The notes under the pieces are model-generated. The model worked only from the letters and a program-made list of their open reading frames with translations, had not been told where the DNA came from and ran no database searches. A program made the position numbers and the translations under genes. From contig CAAGMI010000308.1 of assembly GCA_900771005.1 (NCBI GenBank), forward strand, positions 1 through 27,333: DNA of 27,333 nucleotides, in the 5' to 3' direction. Numbering within the stretch: position 1 is the first letter of the stretch; each line of letters starts with the position of its first letter. Of the stretch, positions 6,525 to 14,300 are shown piece after piece. Origin of the DNA: Rikenellaceae bacterium. Its GTDB lineage: Bacteria; Bacteroidota; Bacteroidia; Bacteroidales; UBA932.

Positions 6525-7445
6525 ATGGACGGAATAGAAAAGACCAAGCAGAGTTTCTTCCAGAAGCTTTCCCGAGCTGTTGCCGGTCATTCCAAAGTGG
6601 ATGACGATACCCTGGATGCGATAGAGGATGCATTGATTGCGTCCGATATGGGGGTGGATACCACCCTGCGTATCATAGACAGGCTTGAGGAGCGTGTGGA
6701 GAGGGACAAGTTTGTCAGTTTTGATGAACTTGTGGGTATGCTCAGGGAAGAAATCAGTGCGCTGGTCATCTGTGATGAGGAAGGAGCGGCTGGCCTGTGT
6801 CCTGAAACGAAGGACGGAAAACCTTATGTCATAATGGTAGTCGGAGTCAACGGAGTAGGAAAGACCACTACCATAGGAAAGCTGGCATCCAAATTCAAGG
6901 CTCAAGGCAAAAAGGTTATGATAGGTGCAGCGGATACTTTCAGGGCCGCTGCTGTCGATCAGCTTGTTATCTGGGCCGAAAGGGCCGGTGTCGACATCGT
7001 CAAGCAGGCTATGGGGTCCGATCCTGCTTCAGTGGCATATGATACGGTGAATTCGGCCGTAGCCAAAGGCGCTGACGTGGTGCTGATAGATACGGCAGGC
7101 CGCCTGCACAACAGGATTGACCTGATGAACGAACTCACGAAGATACGCAACGTGATGCGCAAGGTTATTCCCGATGCACCTCATGACGTTATGCTTGTGC
7201 TCGACGCTTCTACGGGCCAGAATGCATTCCAGCAGGCCAAGGAGTTCTCCAAGGCGACGGAAATAAGTTCTCTTGCCGTGACAAAGCTTGACGGAACGGC
7301 CAAAGGCGGTGTCGTCATAGGGATCGTCGACCAGTTCAAGATCCCGATCAGGTATCTTGGCGTCGGAGAAGGGATAGACGATTTGAAAGATTTCAACAGG
7401 AAGGAATTCGTTGACTCCCTGTTCAGTCCTGAAGACTTAAAATAG
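6525..7445 (+). CDS. ftsY: Signal recognition particle receptor FtsY
   Basis: This is a 306-residue SRP receptor GTPase with only the NG core. The N domain covers about residues 1-95. The G domain has P-loop GVNGVGKT (107-114), DTFRAAAVDQL (from 137), DTAGRL, TKLDGTAKGG and the closing GVGEGIDDLKDF. The long acidic A domain of E. coli FtsY is absent, as in many other phyla. It docks SRP-ribosome complexes at the membrane translocon. A TTG codon at 6522 is an alternative start, but the ATG at 6525 is preferred. The -7 box ends at 6517, so the mRNA is probably leaderless or nearly so. pheT follows 9 bases after the stop. Confidence 0.96.
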   Translation: MDGIEKTKQSFFQKLSRAVAGHSKVDDDTLDAIEDALIASDMGVDTTLRIIDRLEERVERDKFVSFDELVGMLREEISALVICDEEGAAGLCPETKDGKPYVIMVVGVNGVGKTTTIGKLASKFKAQGKKVMIGAADTFRAAAVDQLVIWAERAGVDIVKQAMGSDPASVAYDTVNSAVAKGADVVLIDTAGRLHNRIDLMNELTKIRNVMRKVIPDAPHDVMLVLDASTGQNAFQQAKEFSKATEISSLAVTKLDGTAKGGVVIGIVDQFKIPIRYLGVGEGIDDLKDFNRKEFVDSLFSPEDLK

Positions 7446-7454
7446 TTTTGAGAT

Positions 7455-9896
7455 ATGAGATTAAGTTACAATTGGCTTAAAGAGTACATTGAATGTGACC
7501 TCAATCCGCAACAGATTGCAGATGCGATGACTTCAATAGGCATCGAAGTGGATGGCGTGGAAGAGCAGGAAGAAATTCCAGGCGGCCTTGCCGGGGTGGT
7601 TGTCGCAAAGGTTGTGGAGTGTGAGCCTCATCCTGACAGTGACCACCTTCACATAACAAAGGTGGACGACGGTACAGGAGAACCGCGGACGGTGGTCTGC
7701 GGCGCGCCTAATGTCGCAGCCGGGCAGAAAGTCCTGTTTGCAAGGATAGGCACGACGCTTCCGGGAGACTTCAAGATCAAGAAGTCAAAGATCCGTGGAG
7801 TTGAGTCATTCGGAATGATCTGTGCGGAAGATGAACTCGGGATAGGCACCAGCCACGAGGGAATTATGGTACTCCCTGACGAGGCCGTCATAGGTACCGC
7901 CGCCAAAGAATATCTCCATCTTGGGACTGAAGCTGTGATTGAATACGAAATCACGGCAAACCGCGTGGATGCCGCATCTCATTGGGGAGTGGCGCGCGAC
8001 CTGTATGCATATCTCAAACTGAACAATATTCCGTGCAAGCTCAACAAACCTTCAACGGAAGGCTTCAAGGAGGGTGAAGGGGAAGGCCTTAAGATTGAAG
8101 TGAAGGATTTTGACGGTGCTCCACGATATACTGGAATCACTATCAGGGGCGTCAAGGTCGGACCTTCTCCGGAGTGGCTCCAGAAGAAACTGGTCAGCAT
8201 CGGATTGCGTCCGATCAACAATATCGTGGATATTTCCAATTTTGTGCTGTTTGAGCTGGGACAGCCTCTGCATACCTTTGATGCAGACAAGGTGGATGGC
8301 GGAAAGCTTATAGTCCGTCGTGCGGCGGAGGGTGAGCCTATCCGTACGCTTGACGGAGTGGACCGTAAACTCAGCGCGAAGGATATGGTGATTGCGAATA
8401 CCAACGGACCTATGTGTATTGCCGGCGTATTCGGCGGGGAGGAGTCAGGAGTGACGGATGCCACTACGTCCGTTTTCGTTGAGAGCGCATATTTCGATCC
8501 AAGCAGCATACGAAGGACCTCCAAGAGCCAGACACTCCAGACTGACGCTTCTTTCCGTTATGAAAGAGGAGCGGACCCTGAGGTGCCTCTGTTTGCTCTC
8601 AAGAGAGCCGTTCTCCTGATTCAGGAATGTGCCGGAGGTGAAGTCATAGGGAAAATACAGGAAGCATATCCTAAGAAGATCGAACGCAAGAAGATAACTC
8701 TGAATTATAGCCGCATCGAGGATTTTGTGGGATACGGAATCGGAGCAGGGAAGATAGAATCCATTCTGGAATGGCTTGGATACGAATTCATAGAAAAGAC
8801 GGCAGAGGGGGCTACGGTTGCTGCTCCTTCATATATGATAGACGTTTATCGTGAGTGCGACGTAGTTGAGGAGATCCTCAGAATCTACGGATATGACAAT
8901 ATCCCTCTTCCGCACCATATGAAAATGTCCGTCTGTGCATCACCGTTCCCGCAACCGGAAGCAATCAGGAACAATATTTCCAATTTCCTTGCGGCCAACG
9001 GGTTCGTGGAGACAATGAACAATTCGCTCACCAAAGGCGATTACTATAACGATCTCAAGACCTTCCCGGCAGAGAACTGCGTGCGGATAGTCAATCCTTT
9101 GAGCTCGGATCTCAATGTCATGCGTCAGACTCTGATTCTCAGCGGACTTGAAGTGGTTGCATACAATATCAACAGACAGATAGCTTCCCTCAAGACCTTC
9201 GAGTACGGTTCTGTATATAAGAAACTTCAGGAAGGTGACGGGACGACGCTTGCAAGTTATGAGGAGCATCAGTGCTTCTCGCTGATGATGACGGGAACTC
9301 CGGAGAAGTCCTGGAAGAATGCACCTCAGAAGAGTGATTATTTCCAGATCAAGGGGTATTTTGAGCTGCTACTCAGAAGATATGGAGTTGACATTTACCA
9401 GATGTGGACAGAAGCTGCTCCTTCCGATATCTTCTATGAGGGAATGGCATATAAGCTTCCGGGACAAGGAAAGCAGCTTGCTGTGCTGGGACAGGTGAAT
9501 CCTGCATTGTGCCGCAAGTTCGGCATCAAGCAGCAGGTATATGCCGTAGAGATCAACTGGCAGGTTCTTTTCGAACTTGTGAAGAGGGACAAGGTCGCTT
9601 TCCGTGAGATGCCGAAATTCCCGGAAGTACACAGAGACCTTGCTCTGCTCCTTGGCGAGAACGTAAGCTATGCGGATTTGCGTGCGGCGGCATTCAAAGC
9701 GGCAAAGAAGCTTGTGAAGAATGTGTCGCTCTTTGACGTTTACCGTGGGGACAAGATCCCTGCCGGAAAGAAACAGTATGCGCTCAGCTTTGTCATTCAG
9801 GATGAGGAGAAGACCCTTACGGATCAGGATACCGAGAGGGTTATGGACAGGCTGCTGACAACGTTCCGTACTGATTTCAATGCTGAATTGAGATAA
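7455..9896 (+). CDS. pheT: Phenylalanyl-tRNA synthetase beta subunit
   Basis: At 813 residues it has the usual length of the bacterial long beta subunit. In order: the N-terminal helix MRLSYNWLKEYI, an OB-fold tRNA-binding domain (about 43-150, PHPDSDHLHITKVD and GAPNVAAGQKVLFA), the B3/B4 editing domain (about 210-395), B5 (about 405-478), the catalytic-like core and the C-terminal ferredoxin-fold anticodon-binding domain (from about 720, FPEVHRDLALLLGENV). It pairs with PheS, which is not in this window. It is cotranscribed with ftsY, and its stop overlaps the next start by one base (TAATG). Confidence 0.97.
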   Translation: MRLSYNWLKEYIECDLNPQQIADAMTSIGIEVDGVEEQEEIPGGLAGVVVAKVVECEPHPDSDHLHITKVDDGTGEPRTVVCGAPNVAAGQKVLFARIGTTLPGDFKIKKSKIRGVESFGMICAEDELGIGTSHEGIMVLPDEAVIGTAAKEYLHLGTEAVIEYEITANRVDAASHWGVARDLYAYLKLNNIPCKLNKPSTEGFKEGEGEGLKIEVKDFDGAPRYTGITIRGVKVGPSPEWLQKKLVSIGLRPINNIVDISNFVLFELGQPLHTFDADKVDGGKLIVRRAAEGEPIRTLDGVDRKLSAKDMVIANTNGPMCIAGVFGGEESGVTDATTSVFVESAYFDPSSIRRTSKSQTLQTDASFRYERGADPEVPLFALKRAVLLIQECAGGEVIGKIQEAYPKKIERKKITLNYSRIEDFVGYGIGAGKIESILEWLGYEFIEKTAEGATVAAPSYMIDVYRECDVVEEILRIYGYDNIPLPHHMKMSVCASPFPQPEAIRNNISNFLAANGFVETMNNSLTKGDYYNDLKTFPAENCVRIVNPLSSDLNVMRQTLILSGLEVVAYNINRQIASLKTFEYGSVYKKLQEGDGTTLASYEEHQCFSLMMTGTPEKSWKNAPQKSDYFQIKGYFELLLRRYGVDIYQMWTEAAPSDIFYEGMAYKLPGQGKQLAVLGQVNPALCRKFGIKQQVYAVEINWQVLFELVKRDKVAFREMPKFPEVHRDLALLLGENVSYADLRAAAFKAAKKLVKNVSLFDVYRGDKIPAGKKQYALSFVIQDEEKTLTDQDTERVMDRLLTTFRTDFNAELR

Positions 9897-10258
9897 TGAG
9901 GAGACTTCCCGTCATAACGGTTCTGGTTGCGCTTGCTGTCCTTGTGTCATGCAGGGGCGGCCATCGTGTGATCCCGGCAAGGGTAATGGTCCAGGTCTAT
10001 TCCGATATGTTTATGGCAGACCAGTGGATTCTGGAACATACCACTGAGAGAAGGACTGCGGACACTACGCTGTTTTATGAGCCTATATTCCGTAAATACG
10101 GATACACGACGGAAGATTATCAGAATACGCTCCACTACTATATGGGGCATCCGGAAAAATATGAGAAGATCATAAGCCGGGTAAGTGCCAATCTTGAGGA
10201 GAGAAAAAAATGCTTAGAGAAGCAACAGTTTTCGGACCAATCAGAACCAGAAGACTAG
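9896..10258 (+). CDS. DUF4296 family lipoprotein
   Basis: This 120-residue protein has a lipoprotein signal peptide with lipobox LVSC (cysteine at about 19). It also has the DUF4296 pattern: IPARVMVQVYSDMFMADQW, then IFRKYGYTTEDYQNTLHYYMGHPEKYEKII. The family is confined to Bacteroidetes and has no known function. Its start overlaps the pheT stop by one base, and its last 49 bases overlap the radical SAM gene in another frame. The charged, low-complexity C-terminal tail (EKQQFSDQSEPED) corresponds to this dual-coding part. An inner-leaflet or periplasmic membrane location is inferred from the lipobox. Confidence 0.85.
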   Translation: MRRLPVITVLVALAVLVSCRGGHRVIPARVMVQVYSDMFMADQWILEHTTERRTADTTLFYEPIFRKYGYTTEDYQNTLHYYMGHPEKYEKIISRVSANLEERKKCLEKQQFSDQSEPED

Positions 10259-10965
10259 GCTTTTCCCTTGGGATAAACCTTCTTCCTTCACAGGGAAAGT
10301 TGTGCAATTTTGACTGCATATACTGTGAGTGCGGTTGGAATGCTGACGGCAGGGACGACAAGGTGCTTCCGACGGCAGCGCAGGTAAGGTCGGCTCTTGA
10401 AGACAAATTGTCCCAGTGTATGCTGGACGGTGTCAGGATAGACTCCATAACCTTCGCGGGGGACGGAGAACCGACGCTTCATCCTGATTTTGCGATGATA
10501 GTCGGGGACGTTATCAAACTGCGGGACATATATTATCCGAAGGCTACCGTTTCAGTGCTTTCGAATGCAACCAGGATATGGGACGAAAAAGTGTTCAATG
10601 CGCTTCGTCTGGTCGACAATCCCATAATGAAACTGGATGCTCCAACAACGGAACTGGTGAAGAAAGTGAATCAGCCGACTTTTGATTATGATGTGAGCAG
10701 GATAGTTGAGGGGCTTGCAAGGTTTGAAGGGAATTTCATTCTCCAGACAATGTTCCTCAAGGGGCGGGAATTTGACTCTTCATCACCTGAAGTACTGGAC
10801 GGGTGGATGCAGATAGTCAGGTCCCTCAAGCCGAGAATGATTATGGCATATTCGATAGACCGCCCTACACCTCAGGACGGGCTTGTAAAATTTACAGAAC
10901 AGCAGTTGAAGGCTCTTGTGCAGCCTTTGCTGGATGAAGGGTTCAATATACAAATCAGAGCATAG
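10210..10965 (+). CDS. Radical SAM enzyme, TYW1/wyosine-synthase-like group
   Basis: The 251-residue protein has the radical SAM cluster motif CxxxCxxC at C32, C36 and C39 (CNFDCIYC), followed by ECGW. The SAM-binding GE motif appears in FAGDGEPTLHPDF. The opening FGPIRTRRLGFSLGINLLP is characteristic of a bacterial group assigned to COG0731 (tRNA wyosine-type radical SAM proteins). The bacterial members have no proven substrate, so a tRNA-modifying role is inferred from the family only. The start ATG lies 49 bases inside the DUF4296 gene, with a GAGGAG-like sequence just before it, so translation is probably coupled. deoC follows after 2 bases. Confidence 0.88.
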   Translation: MLREATVFGPIRTRRLGFSLGINLLPSQGKLCNFDCIYCECGWNADGRDDKVLPTAAQVRSALEDKLSQCMLDGVRIDSITFAGDGEPTLHPDFAMIVGDVIKLRDIYYPKATVSVLSNATRIWDEKVFNALRLVDNPIMKLDAPTTELVKKVNQPTFDYDVSRIVEGLARFEGNFILQTMFLKGREFDSSSPEVLDGWMQIVRSLKPRMIMAYSIDRPTPQDGLVKFTEQQLKALVQPLLDEGFNIQIRA

Positions 10966-10967
10966 AA

Positions 10968-11858
10968 ATGGATTATTTGCAGAAATTTGATTACGTCCCT
11001 GCAGCGGATGAAATCACCAGACGTATAGAGGCAATCGCATACAGTCTGGACAGTATGGCCACGCCGGAATCCCTGAAGAAATGCTTTTCAATCATGGATC
11101 TGACCACTTTGCACACGAACGATACGGAAGCGTCCGTCATCAAGCTGGTGGACAAGGTGAACAACCTGCCGTCAAAATATCCGGATTATCCTCTCCCGGC
11201 TTCCATTTGTGTATTTCCCAACTTTGCGCACGTCGTAAGGGAGCACAGGTCCAGCGAGTATGTGCACGTGACTACCGTATCAAGCTGTTTCCCGTCTGCG
11301 CAGAGCTTTCTGGAAGTCAAGGTGAAGGAATGTGAAATGGCGGTTGAAGGCGGTGCAGATGAGATAGATATCGTGCTCGCGCTCAATTCATTCCTTGCCG
11401 GTGATTACGAGAAGGCATCAGAAGAGATAAAGTCAATGAAGGCCGCTATCGATGCCAAGTCATCCCAGCTCGGACGGAAGGTTATTCTCAAGGTCATTCT
11501 TGAGACAGGGCTCCTTGTCACTCCAGAGAATATCGCCCAGGCATCGTTCCTCGCCATGGAATCGGGGGCCGACTTCATAAAGACATCCACGGGGAAAGTT
11601 GACGTGAATGCTACTCCGATGGCCGCCTGCGTGATGTGCGAGTGTATAAAGAGGTATTATGAAGTGACCGGAAGGAAAGTGGGCTTCAAGGCTGCCGGCG
11701 GAATTTCCCAGGCCCGTGATGCTGCGGCTTACTACTTTATAGTATCATCGGTACTCGGTCCGGAATGGCTTGACAAATCCCTGTTCCGTCTGGGGGTGAG
11801 CCGCCTCGGCAACAGTCTTATGGGTGCCATCGAACAGGAGACTGTCAATTATTTCTGA
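10968..11858 (+). CDS. deoC: Deoxyribose-phosphate aldolase
   Basis: The enzyme splits 2-deoxyribose 5-phosphate into acetaldehyde and glyceraldehyde 3-phosphate in deoxynucleoside breakdown. At 296 residues it is longer than the roughly 220-260 of many DeoC proteins because of an N-terminal extension of about 40 residues. The Schiff-base lysine is K205 (FIKTSTGK), the second active-site lysine K241 (GFKAAGGI) and the acidic residue D134 (EIDIVLALN). It starts 2 bases after the radical SAM gene and ends the ftsY-pheT operon; a hairpin terminator follows 38 bases later. Confidence 0.96.
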   Translation: MDYLQKFDYVPAADEITRRIEAIAYSLDSMATPESLKKCFSIMDLTTLHTNDTEASVIKLVDKVNNLPSKYPDYPLPASICVFPNFAHVVREHRSSEYVHVTTVSSCFPSAQSFLEVKVKECEMAVEGGADEIDIVLALNSFLAGDYEKASEEIKSMKAAIDAKSSQLGRKVILKVILETGLLVTPENIAQASFLAMESGADFIKTSTGKVDVNATPMAACVMCECIKRYYEVTGRKVGFKAAGGISQARDAAAYYFIVSSVLGPEWLDKSLFRLGVSRLGNSLMGAIEQETVNYF

Positions 11859-11895
11859 TGAAAATGTAACAATTCCACAGATATTATAAGCATCT

Positions 11896-11930
11896 TATCG
11901 CCCTTCTGCTTATGTAGGAGGGCGATATTT
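11896..11930 (+). terminator. Terminator after deoC
   Basis: TATCGCCCT (11896-11904) pairs with AGGGCGATA (11919-11927) as a perfect 9-bp stem around a 14-base loop, followed by a short TTTG tail. The T tract is short, so it may be leaky. Confidence 0.6.
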
Positions 11931-11951
11931 GTAGATAAGGGATTGGAAATA

Positions 11952-12000
11952 TTGACAAACCGCTTTAAATGGTTCACTTTGCAGGAAATAAAAAGTGAAC
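11952..12000 (+). promoter_or_regulatory. Promoter and 9-bp inverted repeat upstream of the envelope lipoprotein
   Basis: TTG at 11952-11954 lies 19 bp before TCACTTTG (11974-11981), a one-mismatch -7 box. The -7 box is inside an inverted repeat, GTTCACTTT (11972-11980) and AAAGTGAAC (11992-12000), 11 bp apart, which ends one base before the ATG at 12002. With a start site near 11987 the RNA would lack the left arm, so this fits a DNA operator better than an RNA hairpin. Confidence 0.5.
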
Positions 12001-12001
12001 T

Positions 12002-13573
12002 ATGAAAAACCATTCAATTCTTTTTCTTCTGCTGCTTCTGCTACCGTCCTGTTCGGACAGCCTGAACTTTGAGCGGAGAGGAAACGCCGGATCCGATGAC
12101 GGGGACTTGTCCCACGGTATGATTGTGCTAGGAGAGCAACTTGAGGACCCTTATTCGGTCGAGAATATGACAAAGGCGCTTGAAAAGCTTTATCCCACCA
12201 AGGCAGGCCGTATCCCTCTTCCATCCACCAACCTCTATGTGCGTTTCCTCCCCAGGGACGATGAACAGATGAAAATCCTGGAATCTATGGGGATGCCGCT
12301 TCTCGACCATCCCGTGGATTTCGAGATTCTAAAGGAAGGGGACTACTATCACGACCCTGCCATAGATGAGGAAGCGATCACATGGCAGTATGCTGTTGTG
12401 GACAAGGATTTCGAGTTCCCCGAGGGGATAAGCTATGAAATTCTGGACAACTGCTACATCCCGACTGATACTCCGGGGACCAAGGCCGACGGGATTGACT
12501 GGAAGGCCGTGGAAGCAGAGTCGTTCAGGCTTACCGGCAATGCCGGTATGCTGAAGAGCGGCGCTGCTTCGGGGTCCGGGGTTCCCAAGGGAAGGATCAC
12601 CGTCCTGGATGAGCTCTACAGCCCGGAACCGGTAGGCGTATCAGGTGTGAGAGTGTCCTGCAATGTCTTTGTAAAGTTCGATGAGTGTTATACCGATGCT
12701 GACGGTTACTATGAAATGAGCCGGACATTTACGTCCGAGCCGAGGTACAGGCTCGTGTTCAAGAATGAAAACGGGTTTGCTATAGGCATGAACCTTATCA
12801 TCGTCCAGGCTTCCGTTTCTACGATGGGCAAGTGCAGTGTTGATGGGGTTGATCTGGAAGTATCCAGAAATTCGGACAGGAGCCTGTTCACCAGATGCGT
12901 TGTCAACAACGCAGGATACGATTATTATGGCATGTGCAAAGCATCTGACAGCGGAGTGACGGCGCCACCGGCCAATCTCAGGATATGGATCTTTCAGAAT
13001 CTTTCGATGAGTGCGGCTGTGATGTTCCAGCAAGGCGCGGCGATAGACAGGACCATAGTCGGCAAATTTCTCGGAGAATATGCATTCCTTGTGAAAATGC
13101 TGCTGCCTGATGTGCTTCTCGGGCTCAGAGGGAAGGATGACTATTCTTCCGTCTATGCAGAGGCGATGCATGAGTTCGCCTGTGCGAGCCACTACGTAAA
13201 GGTTACGGATGAGTATTGGAACAAGTTGATGCTGTACGTGCTCAAGTCGTTCATAACATCAGGATTCGTGCAGTATGGCTCCGGAACGGAAGCCGACCAC
13301 GGATATTGCGAGGTTGCTCAGATGTGGGCCTACTATATGCAGACAAAGATGTACAGGGCACGATATCCTGACAGTTCGGCTCTGTTCGGTACCAACTTTT
13401 GGTTCAGACCTCAGATATTCATCTATATGGATGAAAGGGGGATAGATGAACATAAGATATTCAGCGTCCTGACCACTGACATAAAGGATGTCAGCATATT
13501 GCAGGATAAACTTATGTATATGTATCCGGAATGCAAGGATATAATTACGCAGGCTTTTATGAGATATAAATGA
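12002..13573 (+). CDS. Bacteroidales envelope lipoprotein with zincin-like motif and carboxypeptidase-regulatory-like domain
   Basis: The 523-residue protein has a lipoprotein signal peptide (lipobox LPSC, C17). The N-terminal region carries LYVRFLPRDDEQ, GDYYHDPAI and WQYAVV, motifs I recall from a widespread unnamed family of Bacteroidales lipoproteins. Residues of about 196-262 resemble a carboxypeptidase-regulatory-like beta domain (DADGYYEM). The C-terminal part holds HEFACASH (390-397) and, about 45 residues later, EVAQMWAYYM. This resembles an HExxH...E zinc-protease arrangement in which the second histidine of HExxH is a cysteine. Protease activity is therefore doubtful. It overlaps the DUF3575 gene by four bases (ATGA), so the two form one unit. 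Confidence 0.7.
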   Translation: MKNHSILFLLLLLLPSCSDSLNFERRGNAGSDDGDLSHGMIVLGEQLEDPYSVENMTKALEKLYPTKAGRIPLPSTNLYVRFLPRDDEQMKILESMGMPLLDHPVDFEILKEGDYYHDPAIDEEAITWQYAVVDKDFEFPEGISYEILDNCYIPTDTPGTKADGIDWKAVEAESFRLTGNAGMLKSGAASGSGVPKGRITVLDELYSPEPVGVSGVRVSCNVFVKFDECYTDADGYYEMSRTFTSEPRYRLVFKNENGFAIGMNLIIVQASVSTMGKCSVDGVDLEVSRNSDRSLFTRCVVNNAGYDYYGMCKASDSGVTAPPANLRIWIFQNLSMSAAVMFQQGAAIDRTIVGKFLGEYAFLVKMLLPDVLLGLRGKDDYSSVYAEAMHEFACASHYVKVTDEYWNKLMLYVLKSFITSGFVQYGSGTEADHGYCEVAQMWAYYMQTKMYRARYPDSSALFGTNFWFRPQIFIYMDERGIDEHKIFSVLTTDIKDVSILQDKLMYMYPECKDIITQAFMRYK

Positions 13574-14124
13574 TGAAACGGATAATAATAGTATTGATTG
13601 TGATGCTTTCGCTGCCTTTGGCCGTGAAAGGGCAGAATGTGGCTGTTTCCACGAATGTTATGGACTATGCGATGCTTGGTACGATAAATGCCGCGGCCTC
13701 GGTCGGTGTGTCCCGGCATTGGACCGTGGACGCTTCCGTCAAATACAATCCTTTCGTGTTCGGACGGGAGGGGGAGACCAGACAGCTGCAGCAGAGAATG
13801 ATAAGCGCAGGGGCGAGATGGTGGCCGTGGCACGCATTTTCAGGGTGGTGGATCTCCGGCAAGGCGCAGTATCAGGAATTTTGTCACGGAGGATTTTCCT
13901 CCGAGCAGACCTCGGAGGGAGACCGTTATGGAGGCAATCTGACGGCCGGATATTCCTATATGCTTGGGAAACACTTCAACCTGGATCTCGGCCTGGGAAT
14001 GTGGGGCGGGTACGAGACATATGTGACCTATGCCTGTCCCCATTGCGGAAGCGTTGTGGATGAGGGGGATAAATATTTCATCCTTCCCAGCGACATCATA
14101 CTGTCTTTGTCTTATATTTTCTAA
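13570..14124 (+). CDS. DUF3575 family outer-membrane or periplasmic beta protein
   Basis: The 184-residue protein has an ordinary signal peptide ending near KGQ (residues 1-22). It has the DUF3575 pattern: a STNVMDYAMLGTINAAASVGV start, HWTVDASVKYNPFVF, then RWWPWHAFSGWWISGKAQY and a final aromatic strand SLSYIF. Alternating hydrophobic strands suggest an eight-strand outer-membrane barrel. A CPHCG pair near 156-160 is unusual and may form a loop disulfide. Family members often accompany fimbria or cell-surface lipoprotein genes. Here it overlaps the lipoprotein stop by four bases. Function is unknown. Confidence 0.75.
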   Translation: MMKRIIIVLIVMLSLPLAVKGQNVAVSTNVMDYAMLGTINAAASVGVSRHWTVDASVKYNPFVFGREGETRQLQQRMISAGARWWPWHAFSGWWISGKAQYQEFCHGGFSSEQTSEGDRYGGNLTAGYSYMLGKHFNLDLGLGMWGGYETYVTYACPHCGSVVDEGDKYFILPSDIILSLSYIF

Positions 14125-14140
14125 AAAATCCTTATATTTG
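14106..14140 (+). promoter_or_regulatory. Promoter of tRNA-Leu (and possibly typA)
   Basis: TTTG at 14106-14109, inside the end of the DUF3575 gene, lies 23 bp before a perfect TATATTTG -7 box at 14133-14140. The predicted start is about 14146, some 7 bases before the mature tRNA. Confidence 0.65.
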
Positions 14141-14152
14141 TAGTCCTTTTAT

Positions 14153-14235
14153 GCGCGGGTGGCGAAATGGTAGACGCGCTAGTTTCAGGAGCTAGTGGGG
14201 TAAAACCTGTGTGAGTTCGAGTCTCATCTCGCGCA
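14153..14235 (+). tRNA. tRNA-Leu (anticodon CAG)
   Basis: The acceptor stem pairs GCGCGGG (14153-14159) with CTCGCGC (14228-14234) with one G-U pair. The anticodon stem is CTAGT/GCTAG with loop TTCAGGA, so the anticodon is CAG at 14186-14188. A long variable arm and the TTCGAGTC T-loop fit tRNA-Leu. CCA is not encoded; the bases after the discriminator are CGA. Confidence 0.95.
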
Positions 14236-14239
14236 CGAC

Positions 14240-14281
14240 AATAGCCTCGACAAGTTGCAGACGCGACAGGTTGAGGCTATT
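14240..14281 (+). promoter_or_regulatory. Long hairpin between tRNA-Leu and typA
   Basis: AATAGCCTCGAC (14240-14251) pairs with GTTGAGGCTATT (14270-14281) as a 12-bp stem with one G-U pair. Inside, GTTGC and GCGAC form a second 5-bp stem around AGAC. No T tract follows, so it is not a classic terminator. It lies 4 bases after the tRNA and 19 bases before the typA ATG, where it could protect or punctuate the tRNA 3' end or affect typA translation. Confidence 0.55.
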
Positions 14282-14300
14282 CAAGTGTTAGTAGTATTAT

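Noticed and set aside
6078..6905. Minus-strand open frame of 275 codons across rpmG, DUF4295 and ftsY
   Set aside because: It runs antisense through three conserved genes and a terminator; the translation is Leu/Cys/His-rich noise.
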